NCBI GenBank assembly: GCA_026713745.1 | Contig: JAPONU010000092.1 | Coordinates: 1 to 6,554, forward strand | Origin: a bacterium | Lineage (GTDB): Bacteria; Actinomycetota; Acidimicrobiia; Acidimicrobiales; CATQHL01 | Length of the DNA stretch: 6,554 bases | Direction of reading: 5' to 3' | Shown here: piece by piece, positions 1 through 5,212 of the stretch | Layout of the letters: each line of letters starts with the position of its first letter | Position numbering within the stretch: position 1 is the stretch's first letter | Notes under the pieces: model-generated | The model's database searches: none | Told to the model about the DNA's origin: nothing | The model's input: only the letters and a program-made list of their open reading frames with translations | Position numbers and translations under genes: made by a program

Positions 1-864
1 GTCGAGGCGCGCCTCGGTCGCTGCGATGTCCAGATCGGGGTTCTCCCGTCGCAGCCGCAGCAGGAATCTCGTCGCCTCGCCGATCGCCGGTCCAGGACCG
101 ATCCCCAGGCGCTGCATCACGGCGTTGCCGTCCAGCAGCGGCCGCTCGGCGGCGCGCCGCTCGGCCTCGGCCAGCTGCTTGATCCGTTCCTCGAGCTCGT
201 CCACGTGGTGCTGGAGTTCGGCGGCGCGCGCCCGGTTGCGGGTCGTGCAGTCGCAGCGCACCAACTCGTTGAGGTGACCGAGCAGGTGGCCGGCATCGCG
301 GGCGTAGCGGCGCACCGCGCTGTCGGACCACCCGCCGCTGAAGCCCTTGAAGCGGCCCGATAGCCGCACCAGTTCGGTCACGTCGGCCACGACGTCGGGG
401 GGATACTCCAGGGCTCGCAGGCGCCTGCGGGTGATCTTGGCGCCGACGGCCTCGTGCTGGTGGAACGACACCTTGCCCCCCTCGTAGGAGCGGGTGGCCG
501 GCTTGCCGATGTCGTGGAACAGGGCTGCCAGCCGCAGCCGCAGGTCGGGGCTGGTCTTGGCCGTCACCGCCACGGTGTGCGCCAGCACGTCCTTGTGACG
601 GTGGATCGGGTCCTGCTCCAGTTGCAGGGCCGGAAGCTCGGGCGCGATCCGCTCGGCCCATCCGCTGCGAAGCAACTGCCAGAGCGGCTCGCTGGGATCG
701 TCGGCCAGCAGCGCCCCGGACAGCATCTCGCGCATCATGGCCACCTCGGCGGCGGGTTCGCGAGCGGCAACCTCACCCCCGGCTCTGCCGGCGCCGGGTT
801 CCGGGGCGCGTTCGGGCGACTCCTCGCCCGCGGCGGATGCAGCAGGGATGTCCGTGCCGACCAT
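1..864 (-). CDS. HD-domain protein resembling the C-terminal half of CCA tRNA nucleotidyltransferase (partial, 3' end off window)
   Basis: Translating the minus strand gives at least 288 residues with no stop, running off the left edge. Residues 43-121 carry the region that precedes the HD domain in actinobacterial CCA-adding enzymes, including ELPALQLEQDPIHRHKDV and LRLAALFHDIGKPATR (metal-binding H117-D118). Then follow GKVSFHQHEAVGAK, a WSDSAVRRYARDAG segment and LVRCDCTTRNRARAAELQ, all typical of that family. What is missing is the N-terminal nucleotidyltransferase head with its DxD metal site: residues 1-42 are a low-complexity Ala/Glu/Pro stretch, and an in-frame TAG lies near 983-985. 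It is therefore unlikely to add CCA by itself; a phosphohydrolase role is an inference from the HD motif. The start is uncertain: ATG at 864 has a poorly spaced GAGGG, while ATG at 738 (Met43) has GAGG with a 5-base spacer. The divergent neighbour is a dehydrogenase. Confidence 0.8.
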   Translation of the reverse strand, partial: MVGTDIPAASAAGEESPERAPEPGAGRAGGEVAAREPAAEVAMMREMLSGALLADDPSEPLWQLLRSGWAERIAPELPALQLEQDPIHRHKDVLAHTVAVTAKTSPDLRLRLAALFHDIGKPATRSYEGGKVSFHQHEAVGAKITRRRLRALEYPPDVVADVTELVRLSGRFKGFSGGWSDSAVRRYARDAGHLLGHLNELVRCDCTTRNRARAAELQHHVDELEERIKQLAEAERRAAERPLLDGNAVMQRLGIGPGPAIGEATRFLLRLRRENPDLDIAATEARLD

Positions 865-980
865 GCCCTCATTCTGTCGCCTGCGGGCCCGACCGCCCCG
901 GCGCGGCGAACGGAATCCGGCTCCCGGAGGAGACCTGCGGGCACCGGTGCCCCACCGAGGCGAGCCGGAATCCCCCTCCC

Positions 981-999
981 GCTACCCTTGACGCCGGTG
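981..999 (+). promoter_or_regulatory. Possible -10 element for a leaderless dehydrogenase mRNA
   Basis: TACCCT at 983-988 ends 8 bases before the GTG at 997. No Shine-Dalgarno-like purine run precedes that GTG, so a transcript starting at or next to the start codon would explain the layout. The -10 match is weak and I see no clear -35, so this is an inference only. Confidence 0.25.
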
Positions 1000-2172
1000 A
1001 AGGCGCTCGTATTCGAACGCAGGGAGGCCCGCTACGCGGCGACGGCGCTGACAACGCGCCTCACCGAGGCGGCCGCTCCCCGGCTGGCGCCGCTGCGCCT
1101 CGCCGACATCGATCCCCCGAAGCTGCCGGGCGCCGGCTGGCACACCGTCCACCCCCGGCTGTCGGGCATCTGCGGCAGCGACCTGGCCCTGCTGAAGGGC
1201 CGCACCTCCCGCTACTTCGAGTCGCTGGCGTCCATGCCGTTCGTGTTGGGCCACGAGGTGGTCGGCGACCTCAACGACGGGCGCCGCGTGGTGCTCGACG
1301 CCGTGCTGGGCCACGCAGCGCGGGGTGAGCCACCGCCGCACGCCGGCGCGGCCCCCGCCGACGGCAACGACTACGGCCATCTCACCTCGGGACCGCTCGG
1401 CGCGGGGCTGCAGACCGGTTCGTGCAAGCGGACCGGCGGTGGCTGGTCGACGGAGTTCGTGGCGCACGACAGCCAGCTCCACGAGGTGCCCGAGGACCTC
1501 GGCGACGAGGCCGCCGTCATGGTCGAGCCCGCCGCCAGCGCCATCCACGCGGCGCTGCGCGCGGAGGTGACCGGAGGCGACACCGTCGTGGTGATCGGCG
1601 GCGGCCCCATCGGTCTCTGCGCCATCGCGGCGCTGCGGCGCGGCTCGGCCGCAGAGCGGATCATCGCCGCCGTCAAGTACGACGAGCAGCAGCGCCTCGC
1701 CGCCCGCCTCGGCGCCGACCTGGTCGTCAAGCCCAACGAGATCCGCCGGGCTGTGCGGCGCGTCATGGGCTGCCGCATGAACGGCGACCTGCTCAGCGGC
1801 GGAGCGGACGTGACGATTGACGCCGTGGGCAGCCCGGGCTCGCTTGCCGACGCCGTGGCGGTCACACGGCCACGCGGCTCGATCGTGCTGTGCGGCATGC
1901 CCGGGCCGGGACGCATCGACCTGGCGCCGGTCTGGCACCGGGAGGTGTCACTGCTGGGGGCCTACACCTACGGCACCGAGCAGCTCGCCGACGGGTCGGA
2001 GGTGCACACCTTCGACATGGCCTTCGAGCTGGTGCGCTCAGAGGGGCTCGAGGAACTGGTCTCGGCCACCTACCGCCTGGAGGACTACGCGGCGGCGGTG
2101 CGCCACGCCGATCAGGCCGGCCGGCGGGGCTCCATCAAGATCGCCTTCGACCTGCGCGACGAGCGCCGCTGA
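997..2172 (+). CDS. Zinc-type medium-chain alcohol dehydrogenase family protein
   Basis: The 391-residue product belongs to the zinc-binding medium-chain dehydrogenase/reductase superfamily, which oxidises alcohols or reduces carbonyls with NAD(P). The GroES-like N-terminal half has the catalytic zinc ligands C59 (in GICGSD), H86-E87 (in LGHEVVGD) and a likely third ligand E177 (in AVMVEPAASAIHAAL). The Rossmann half begins with the dinucleotide loop VVVIGGGPIGL at about 197-207. The lobe that normally holds four structural-zinc cysteines (about residues 105-126) contains none: the positions are occupied by His, Ala and Tyr, so the structural zinc appears lost. The GTG at 997 gives the usual MKALVFERREARY family start; the open frame further upstream is the antisense of the HD gene. 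A TTG at 988 is a less likely start. Substrate cannot be told. The gene ends 21 bases from the convergent rpmG. Confidence 0.88.
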   Translation: MKALVFERREARYAATALTTRLTEAAAPRLAPLRLADIDPPKLPGAGWHTVHPRLSGICGSDLALLKGRTSRYFESLASMPFVLGHEVVGDLNDGRRVVLDAVLGHAARGEPPPHAGAAPADGNDYGHLTSGPLGAGLQTGSCKRTGGGWSTEFVAHDSQLHEVPEDLGDEAAVMVEPAASAIHAALRAEVTGGDTVVVIGGGPIGLCAIAALRRGSAAERIIAAVKYDEQQRLAARLGADLVVKPNEIRRAVRRVMGCRMNGDLLSGGADVTIDAVGSPGSLADAVAVTRPRGSIVLCGMPGPGRIDLAPVWHREVSLLGAYTYGTEQLADGSEVHTFDMAFELVRSEGLEELVSATYRLEDYAAAVRHADQAGRRGSIKIAFDLRDERR

Positions 2173-2178
2173 GCGCCC

Positions 2179-2194
2179 GCCGGCAGCGGCCGGC
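2179..2194. terminator. Hairpin between convergent genes, possible terminator
   Basis: A 6-bp perfect stem, GCCGGC with GCCGGC, and a 4-base loop (AGCG) fills the 21-base gap between the dehydrogenase stop and the rpmG stop. On the plus strand it is followed by a mildly T-rich stretch; on the minus strand there is no T tract. Its position suits a shared terminator, but the sequence signal is modest. Confidence 0.35.
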
Positions 2195-2361
2195 TACTTC
2201 TGTTCCTTGAACTCCACGTGCCGCCGCACGACCGGGTCGTACTTCTTCAGCGTGATGCGGTCCCGCTGGTTGATGCGGTTCTTGGTGGTCACGTAGGTGT
2301 AACCGGTGCCCGCGGAGGACACCAGCTTGATGATGGGCCGCTTGTCGCTTCCCGCAGGCAT
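2194..2361 (-). CDS. rpmG: 50S ribosomal protein bL33, zinc-free type
   Basis: The 55-residue product matches bL33 of the large ribosomal subunit along its whole length, with KLVSSAGTGYTYVTTKN in the first half and ITLKKYDPVVRRHV in the second. It contains no cysteine, so it is the C-minus form, as in Escherichia coli, rather than the zinc-ribbon form that has two CxxC pairs. The start ATG (2361 to 2359) overlaps the rpmB stop by one base (TGATG), so it is translationally coupled to rpmB. Longer forms starting upstream would be out of phase with the family length. In many actinobacteria zinc-free paralogues are induced when zinc is scarce; I saw no obvious Zur box here, and this pair could be the only copy. 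Confidence 0.96.
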   Translation of the reverse strand: MPAGSDKRPIIKLVSSAGTGYTYVTTKNRINQRDRITLKKYDPVVRRHVEFKEQK

Positions 2362-2597
2362 CAGATCTTCACCCCCCGGCGTCGCATGTCGGCCAGCACC
2401 TTCTCGATGCCGTGCTTGTTGATGGTCTTCATGCCCTTGGTGCTGACGCGCAGCGTGACCCAACGCTTCTCGCTGGGAACCCAGTAGCGGTGGCGCTGCA
2501 CGTTCACGTTCCAGCGGCGACGGGTCTTGCGGTGCGAGTGCGAGACGTTGTTGCCGAACGACGGCTTGCGCCCGGTGACCTGGCAGATGCGCGACAT
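2361..2597 (-). CDS. rpmB: 50S ribosomal protein bL28, zinc-free type
   Basis: The 78-residue product is bL28 of the large ribosomal subunit. Family signatures are MSRICQVTGRKP at the N-terminus, NNVSHSHRKTRRRW at about 16-29, VPSEKRWVTLRVSTKGM in the middle, and a helical C-terminus ending RRRGVKI. Only one cysteine (residue 5) is present, so the zinc-binding CxxC pairs of the C-plus form are absent. It is the first gene of a two-gene operon with rpmG, joined by a TGATG overlap. There is no ribosome-binding site in front of the ATG, while a -10-like TAAACT ends 9 bases before it, which suggests a leaderless mRNA. Confidence 0.96.
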   Translation of the reverse strand: MSRICQVTGRKPSFGNNVSHSHRKTRRRWNVNVQRHRYWVPSEKRWVTLRVSTKGMKTINKHGIEKVLADMRRRGVKI

Positions 2598-2606
2598 AGG
2601 CCGCAG

Positions 2607-2634
2607 AGTTTACCTGCGCCTCGCCGGATCCGAA
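2607..2634 (-). promoter_or_regulatory. Putative rpmB-rpmG promoter (leaderless)
   Basis: Reading the minus strand, a good -10 element TAAACT lies at 2612 to 2607, 9 bases from the rpmB ATG. A weak -35-like TTCGGA lies at 2634 to 2629 with a 16-base spacer. The short distance implies that transcription starts at, or within a few bases of, the start codon. Confidence 0.5.
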
Positions 2635-2665
2635 CCGCTCGGGGGCGCGGTGTGACCCGGCGCGG

Positions 2666-2683
2666 GCGGACCGTAACGTCCGC
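2666..2683. repeat. Perfect dyad in the divergent spacer
   Basis: GCGGAC and GTCCGC form a perfect 6-bp inverted repeat around the 6-base centre CGTAAC. It lies 54 bases upstream of the proposed rpmB -35 element and about 140 bases before the membrane-protein start. It could be an operator or the start of an RNA hairpin; in DNA this GC-rich it may also be chance. Confidence 0.3.
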
Positions 2684-2753
2684 GGTCGCGCGGGGCTTAC
2701 CGGTGCGGGCTGACCGCGTTGCCGGGGGACAGGCCGAGGAGGTGGCCGGTCCG

Positions 2754-2777
2754 AGCCTCGCAGCGGTCTGCGAGGCT
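2754..2777. repeat. 9-bp perfect inverted repeat upstream of the redox operon
   Basis: AGCCTCGCA and TGCGAGGCT pair perfectly across a 6-base loop (GCGGTC), the longest perfect stem I found in the window. It ends 47 bases before the GTG of the small membrane protein. No T tract follows on the plus strand, so a leader-RNA hairpin or operator for the downstream operon is as likely as a terminator. The rest of the 2598-2824 spacer shows no gene. Confidence 0.45.
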
Positions 2778-2811
2778 ATCGTCGGTACACCCCTCGTGGC
2801 GAAGAACGAAG

Positions 2812-2816
2812 GGAGG
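2812..2816 (+). promoter_or_regulatory. Ribosome-binding site of the 78-residue membrane protein
   Basis: GGAGG lies 8 bases before GTG at 2825, an ideal spacing, and decides this start against the in-frame TTG at 2819, which would sit only 2 bases from the site. Confidence 0.65.
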
Positions 2817-2824
2817 GCTTGACA

Positions 2825-3061
2825 GTGATCCGCATCGGACTGATGACCTACCGGAGCAAACGCGAACTCTTAACATATCTCACTATCTTTGCAATCGCAT
2901 TAACGGGATTGCTAACTCTATTGGTGCTCATCGAAGCCTCTACCACTCTATTTTTCGCTATCGGGATACCCGCCGGCATCATTTTCGAGGTCAGCTGGCG
3001 AGCTTGGGTGCGGTGGGGCCGCGAAGCGTTCCCGCTGCGGTCAGCACCGGACGAACCCTAG
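2825..3061 (+). CDS. Small two-helix membrane protein of unknown function
   Basis: I do not recognise this 78-residue product. It has a short basic N-terminus (MIRIGLMTYRSKRE), a long hydrophobic segment at about 15-36, a second at about 40-56, and then a basic, Trp-rich tail (SWRAWVRWGRE) likely to face the cytoplasm. The layout suggests a helical hairpin in the membrane. The GTG start is backed by GGAGG at 2812-2816. Base composition is unlike its surroundings: 27 of 60 bases are G or C at 2881-2940, compared with 48 of 60 at 1081-1140, and it uses TTA leucine codons (residues 16 and 26), rare in high-GC actinobacteria. Only 9 bases separate its stop from the next start, and its stop overlaps that gene's ribosome site, so the two are almost certainly one operon. 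It may tether or assist the oxidoreductase, but that is only context. Confidence 0.7.
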   Translation: MIRIGLMTYRSKRELLTYLTIFAIALTGLLTLLVLIEASTTLFFAIGIPAGIIFEVSWRAWVRWGREAFPLRSAPDEP

Positions 3062-3065
3062 GAGG
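3060..3065 (+). promoter_or_regulatory. Ribosome-binding site of the selenoprotein gene
   Basis: A perfect AGGAGG sits 5 bases before GTG at 3071 and overlaps the stop codon of the preceding gene. It fixes the start upstream of the in-frame TGA. The later in-frame GTG at 3167 has no comparable site. Confidence 0.85.
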
Positions 3066-3070
3066 ACACC

Positions 3071-3709
3071 GTGGCCCAGCCCGAACACATCCGCTTCTAC
3101 TTCGATCCCACTTGACCGTGGTGCTACCAGACTTTCCGCTGGGTCCTGCGACTCGCAGAGCTGGACGTGGTGGAGGTCGAGTGGGGCGTGTTCTCGCTTG
3201 CGATCATCAACTTCAACAAGCCGATGGAGGAGTTCGACCCCGACCGGGGCCGGGCGATCAAGGCGCTACGCACCGCCATCGCCGTGCGCGACCGGTTCGG
3301 CAACGACGACATGGCGCGCTACTACGGCGCCATCGGCAACCGCATCTTCGACGGCCTCCAGGACTACCAGGACGAAGCCACCATCACTGGCGCGCTGAGC
3401 GATGCGGGCCTGGACGAGGCGGTGCTGGCGGACGCTGTCGCCGATCCGGAGACCTGGGAGAAGCTGCTGGCCGAGCACACCTGGCTGACCAGCAGCACCC
3501 GGAGTTTCGGGGTTCCGACGATCCAGGTCGACGGTCCCGACGGGCCGGCCACGTTCGGGCCGGTCATCTCCAACCCGCCCGACAACGACACCGACGCCGT
3601 GGCCCTCTGGCACCACACGGTCTGGCTCACCCGGTACGAGAACTTCAGCGAACTGAAGCGCGACCGCACGATCGACCCCGACCTGGAGGCGTGGCGCGCC
3701 CGGCAGTGA
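3071..3709 (+). CDS. DsbA-like / Rv2466c-type oxidoreductase, predicted selenoprotein (UPWC active site, TGA at 3113-3115)
   Basis: Reading through one in-frame TGA gives a 212-residue thioredoxin-fold protein. It starts with the beta strand IRFYFDPT (7-14), then Sec15-P-W-C18, then YQTFRWVLRLAELDVVEVEW. A helical insert follows, containing RYYGAIGNRIFDGLQDY at about 83-99. Next come the cis-proline loop GVPT (147-150, Pro149), FGPVIS (162-167) and a C-terminal FSELKRDRT segment. These match the mycobacterial mycothiol-dependent nitroreductase Rv2466c (from memory FDPLCPWC, GTPT, FGPVLS, FELKRTRT), a cytosolic DsbA-like enzyme. The TGA replaces precisely the first, nucleophilic cysteine of CPWC. 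Start GTG and AGGAGG lie upstream of the TGA, and no other stop or frameshift is seen, so recoding as selenocysteine is favoured over a broken gene. A reductase acting on low-molecular-weight thiols, disulfides or electrophiles is inferred. It is the second gene of an operon with a membrane protein. The true stop is also TGA (3707-3709). A start at Val33 (3167) would lose the active site. Confidence 0.85.
3113..3166 (+). promoter_or_regulatory. Recoded TGA with candidate bacterial SECIS region
   Basis: Bacterial SECIS hairpins lie directly after the recoded UGA, inside the coding sequence. Two alternatives are visible. First, CCAG (3127-3130) pairs with CTGG (3139-3142) around an 8-base loop. 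Second, CTGCG (3146-3150) pairs with CGCAG (3154-3158) around ACT. A longer variant pairs GTCC (3143-3146) with GGAC (3163-3166) around a TGCG/CGCA stem. If the top pair of the second hairpin opens, the loop begins with G about 34 bases after the TGA, within the usual bacterial range. Neither has the classic GGU loop of E. coli fdhF, so which one acts, if either, is open. Confidence 0.4.
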
Positions 3710-3726
3710 CGCGCCCCAGGCCAAGC
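3691..3726 (+). repeat. Direct repeat copy 1 (36 bp), spanning the selenoprotein stop
   Basis: This 36-bp unit is identical to 3761-3796, with a 70-bp period. It covers the last five sense codons and the stop of the oxidoreductase gene plus 17 downstream bases. Inside it, GGCGCG and CGCGCC can pair as a 6-bp stem with an 11-base loop, so each copy can form a hairpin. Confidence 0.9.
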
Positions 3727-3760
3727 ATCGCCAAGGCGTCGGTCTCCCGCTCAGCGATGT

Positions 3761-3796
3761 GTGGCGCGCCCGGCAGTGACGCGCCCCAGGCCAAGC
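3761..3796 (+). repeat. Direct repeat copy 2 (36 bp), non-coding duplicate of the gene's 3' end
   Basis: This is an exact copy of 3691-3726 lying outside any gene, in the gap between the oxidoreductase and the convergent DUF1295 gene. Because copy 1 is functional coding sequence, this copy is best read as a partial duplication of the gene end. Its GGCGCG/CGCGCC stem may serve with copy 1 as a double hairpin between convergent genes, though there is no T tract. Confidence 0.9.
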
Positions 3797-3853
3797 CTCC
3801 CCGGAGGGTCGGCCAGCAGGCGCCGGTCCCCTGTCACCTGAGGCTGGGGTCCT

Positions 3854-4690
3854 CTACCTCCCCACCAGCTTGCGCAGAGGAATCGGCACCACTCGGGGAA
3901 CGGTGGCCTGGTAGTCGCTGTAGCCCGGGTACTTCCCGCTGGAAATCTCCTCGGTGAGCCTGATGGAGCCTTGGAAGAGGGCGATCAGCAGCAGGAAGCC
4001 GAGGCCGGTCCAGTGCACCACCTGGTTCGACGACGAGATGGCGAAGAGGTAGAAGGCCACCCACATCCCCATCTCGCAGAAGTAGTTGGGGTGACGGGAG
4101 AATCGGAACAGACCGCTGTCGATGTACGGCTTCTCCACTTCGAGTCCCGCATCCCGTAGCCGCTGCTTGTTCTTCTGGAAGCGGAGCATCTGCGCGTCGG
4201 CGACGCTCTCGCCGGCGAGGAACACGAGGAACGCCACGATCGCCAGGTAGTCCAGCCACCCGATCGCCCGGCCGGAGAACAGCCACGCCTGGTGGATGGG
4301 CGAGGTGAACAGCCAGATGATGATCATCTGGCCGGGGCAGATGAACGTCACGTTCAGCAACTGGAACTGCTGCTTGCTGAGGTTGCTCCGCATGTAGGCC
4401 CACCGGTAGTCCTCGCCGCCGGGCTGGTATCCCCCCTTCACCGCGAAGTTGGCCGTCAACCGCACCCCCCACATCAGGACCAGGGCGGTCATGATGTTGA
4501 CCCGGGCAGACCGGAAGTCCAGATCGGCCGCAACGATGAGGCAGTACGCCGGCGGGATCAGCGACCAGAGGCGGTCCACCCAGGAGAACTCCCCCGTCAG
4601 CAGCGACATGACCCAGCAGAACGCGGACACCGCCACGAAGAGAATGAATGCGGTCCCGTACGGGGTGCCCGCCACGAAATCAGGGACCAC
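3854..4690 (-). CDS. DUF1295 family integral membrane protein (steroid 5-alpha-reductase-like)
   Basis: The 278-residue product matches DUF1295 (PF06966), a multi-pass family related to the C-terminal domain of steroid 5-alpha reductases and isoprenylcysteine methyltransferases. Family marks are VDRLWSLIPPAY at about 38-49, MWGVRLTANF at 73-82, GEDYRWAYMR at 92-101, SGLFRFSRHPNYFCE at 192-206 and a C-terminal YPGYSDYQATVPRVVP at 254-269. Hydrophobic segments fall at about 14-32, 43-56, 65-83, 112-130, 145-162, 207-222 and 226-243. In most members I recall, the RHPNY motif is followed by GE; here it is CE. The start is GTG at 4690, with AGGAG at 4703 to 4699 and an 8-base spacer. A lipid or sterol-like substrate is only an inference from the fold. 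It probably stands alone: the upstream gene ends 89 bases away. Confidence 0.9.
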   Translation of the reverse strand: MVPDFVAGTPYGTAFILFVAVSAFCWVMSLLTGEFSWVDRLWSLIPPAYCLIVAADLDFRSARVNIMTALVLMWGVRLTANFAVKGGYQPGGEDYRWAYMRSNLSKQQFQLLNVTFICPGQMIIIWLFTSPIHQAWLFSGRAIGWLDYLAIVAFLVFLAGESVADAQMLRFQKNKQRLRDAGLEVEKPYIDSGLFRFSRHPNYFCEMGMWVAFYLFAISSSNQVVHWTGLGFLLLIALFQGSIRLTEEISSGKYPGYSDYQATVPRVVPIPLRKLVGR

Positions 4691-4779
4691 TCGACAGTCT
4701 CCTCAATCTCACGCGGCCGACGTTAGTGCGAATGCGCATCGGGCAGCAGCGCCCACGGCATGCCACAGCCTCCCGCACG

Positions 4780-5160
4780 TTAGATGTCCACGCACCAGTC
4801 TACTTCGGCTCGTAATTCGGTCCAACTAACTGAACCTCGCGGTTCGGTGAGGCGGTTGAGCGTCTTGAGTCCGACGTTTTCCTGGGTCCCGAGTTCGTCG
4901 TCGAGTTGTCGGGTGGCGAGTACCCAGAATCGCCAACACGCGGGATCGCGGACGTTGTCGTTCGTGGCCGGCACGCGCTCGTGGAGGCAGAACGCGTACA
5001 CGTCAGCGGGACGCGCAGGCGGATCGAATTTGTCCCATTCGTCGGTGTCTGCGTTCCAAGCGGACTTCCGGGGAGCGATGTCGAAGCTTGGCCGCTTCGA
5101 GGACTCATGACGATTCCATCTGTCCCGGGTCAACAACCACGCGCACTCGCCGCTTGACAA
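4780..5160 (-). pseudogene. Hypothetical protein, probably the truncated C-terminal part of a nuclease-like protein
   Basis: The 126-residue frame has a convincing middle and C-terminus: a WNADTDEWD segment at about 35-43, ADVYAFCLH at 52-60, DPACWRFWVLATRQLDDELG at 72-91 and ENVGLKTLNRL at 94-104. From memory this resembles the C-terminal half of small bacterial hypothetical proteins whose upstream half carries an E-x-K motif (EVKSAAYLQ) and which look PD-(D/E)xK nuclease-like. Here that part is missing. The frame opens at a TTG just after an in-frame TGA near 5173-5175, with no clear ribosome-binding site, so the gene looks 5'-truncated. It could instead be a short intact gene with a TTG start. 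The family recollection is tentative. Confidence 0.5.
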
Positions 5161-5167
5161 GGGAGCG

Positions 5168-5187
5168 TCTCACAGCCCCGCGTGAGA
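5168..5187 (-). terminator. Hairpin downstream of the wall-anchored protein gene
   Basis: TCTCAC and GTGAGA form a perfect 6-bp stem with an 8-base GC-rich loop. It begins 26 bases after the stop of the gene at 5213 in the minus direction. The following bases are only weakly T-rich, so it may be a terminator or simply an mRNA-end hairpin. Confidence 0.4.
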
Positions 5188-5212
5188 TCCGGGAAGGTTC
5201 AGTGTGTCGTCC

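Noticed and set aside
454..996. N-terminal extension of the dehydrogenase frame back to 454
   Set aside because: This part is antisense to the HD-domain gene and has no family similarity; the family start MKALVFERREARY fits GTG at 997.
982..1938. A 318-residue minus-strand frame opposite the dehydrogenase
   Set aside because: It is a typical high-GC antisense shadow, rich in His, Arg and Ala, with no recognisable motif.
2819..2824. Perfect TTGACA as a -35 promoter box
   Set aside because: It lies between the ribosome site and start of the membrane protein, and no good -10 follows at 16-18 bases. A second TTGACA at 5154-5159 also lacks a partner.
3113..3115. The TGA as an ordinary nonsense mutation that makes a pseudogene, with translation restarting at GTG 3167
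   Set aside because: It falls exactly on the catalytic cysteine codon, the remaining frame is undamaged, and 3167 has no ribosome-binding site and would delete the active site. It remains the main alternative to selenocysteine.
2719..3957. A 412-residue plus-strand open frame
   Set aside because: It crosses the membrane-protein and oxidoreductase genes in another frame, reads as Arg/Pro/Ala-rich shadow sequence, and shows no domain.
3834..4472. A 212-residue minus-strand frame overlapping the DUF1295 gene
   Set aside because: It is out of frame with a clear membrane-protein family match that has its own ribosome-binding site.
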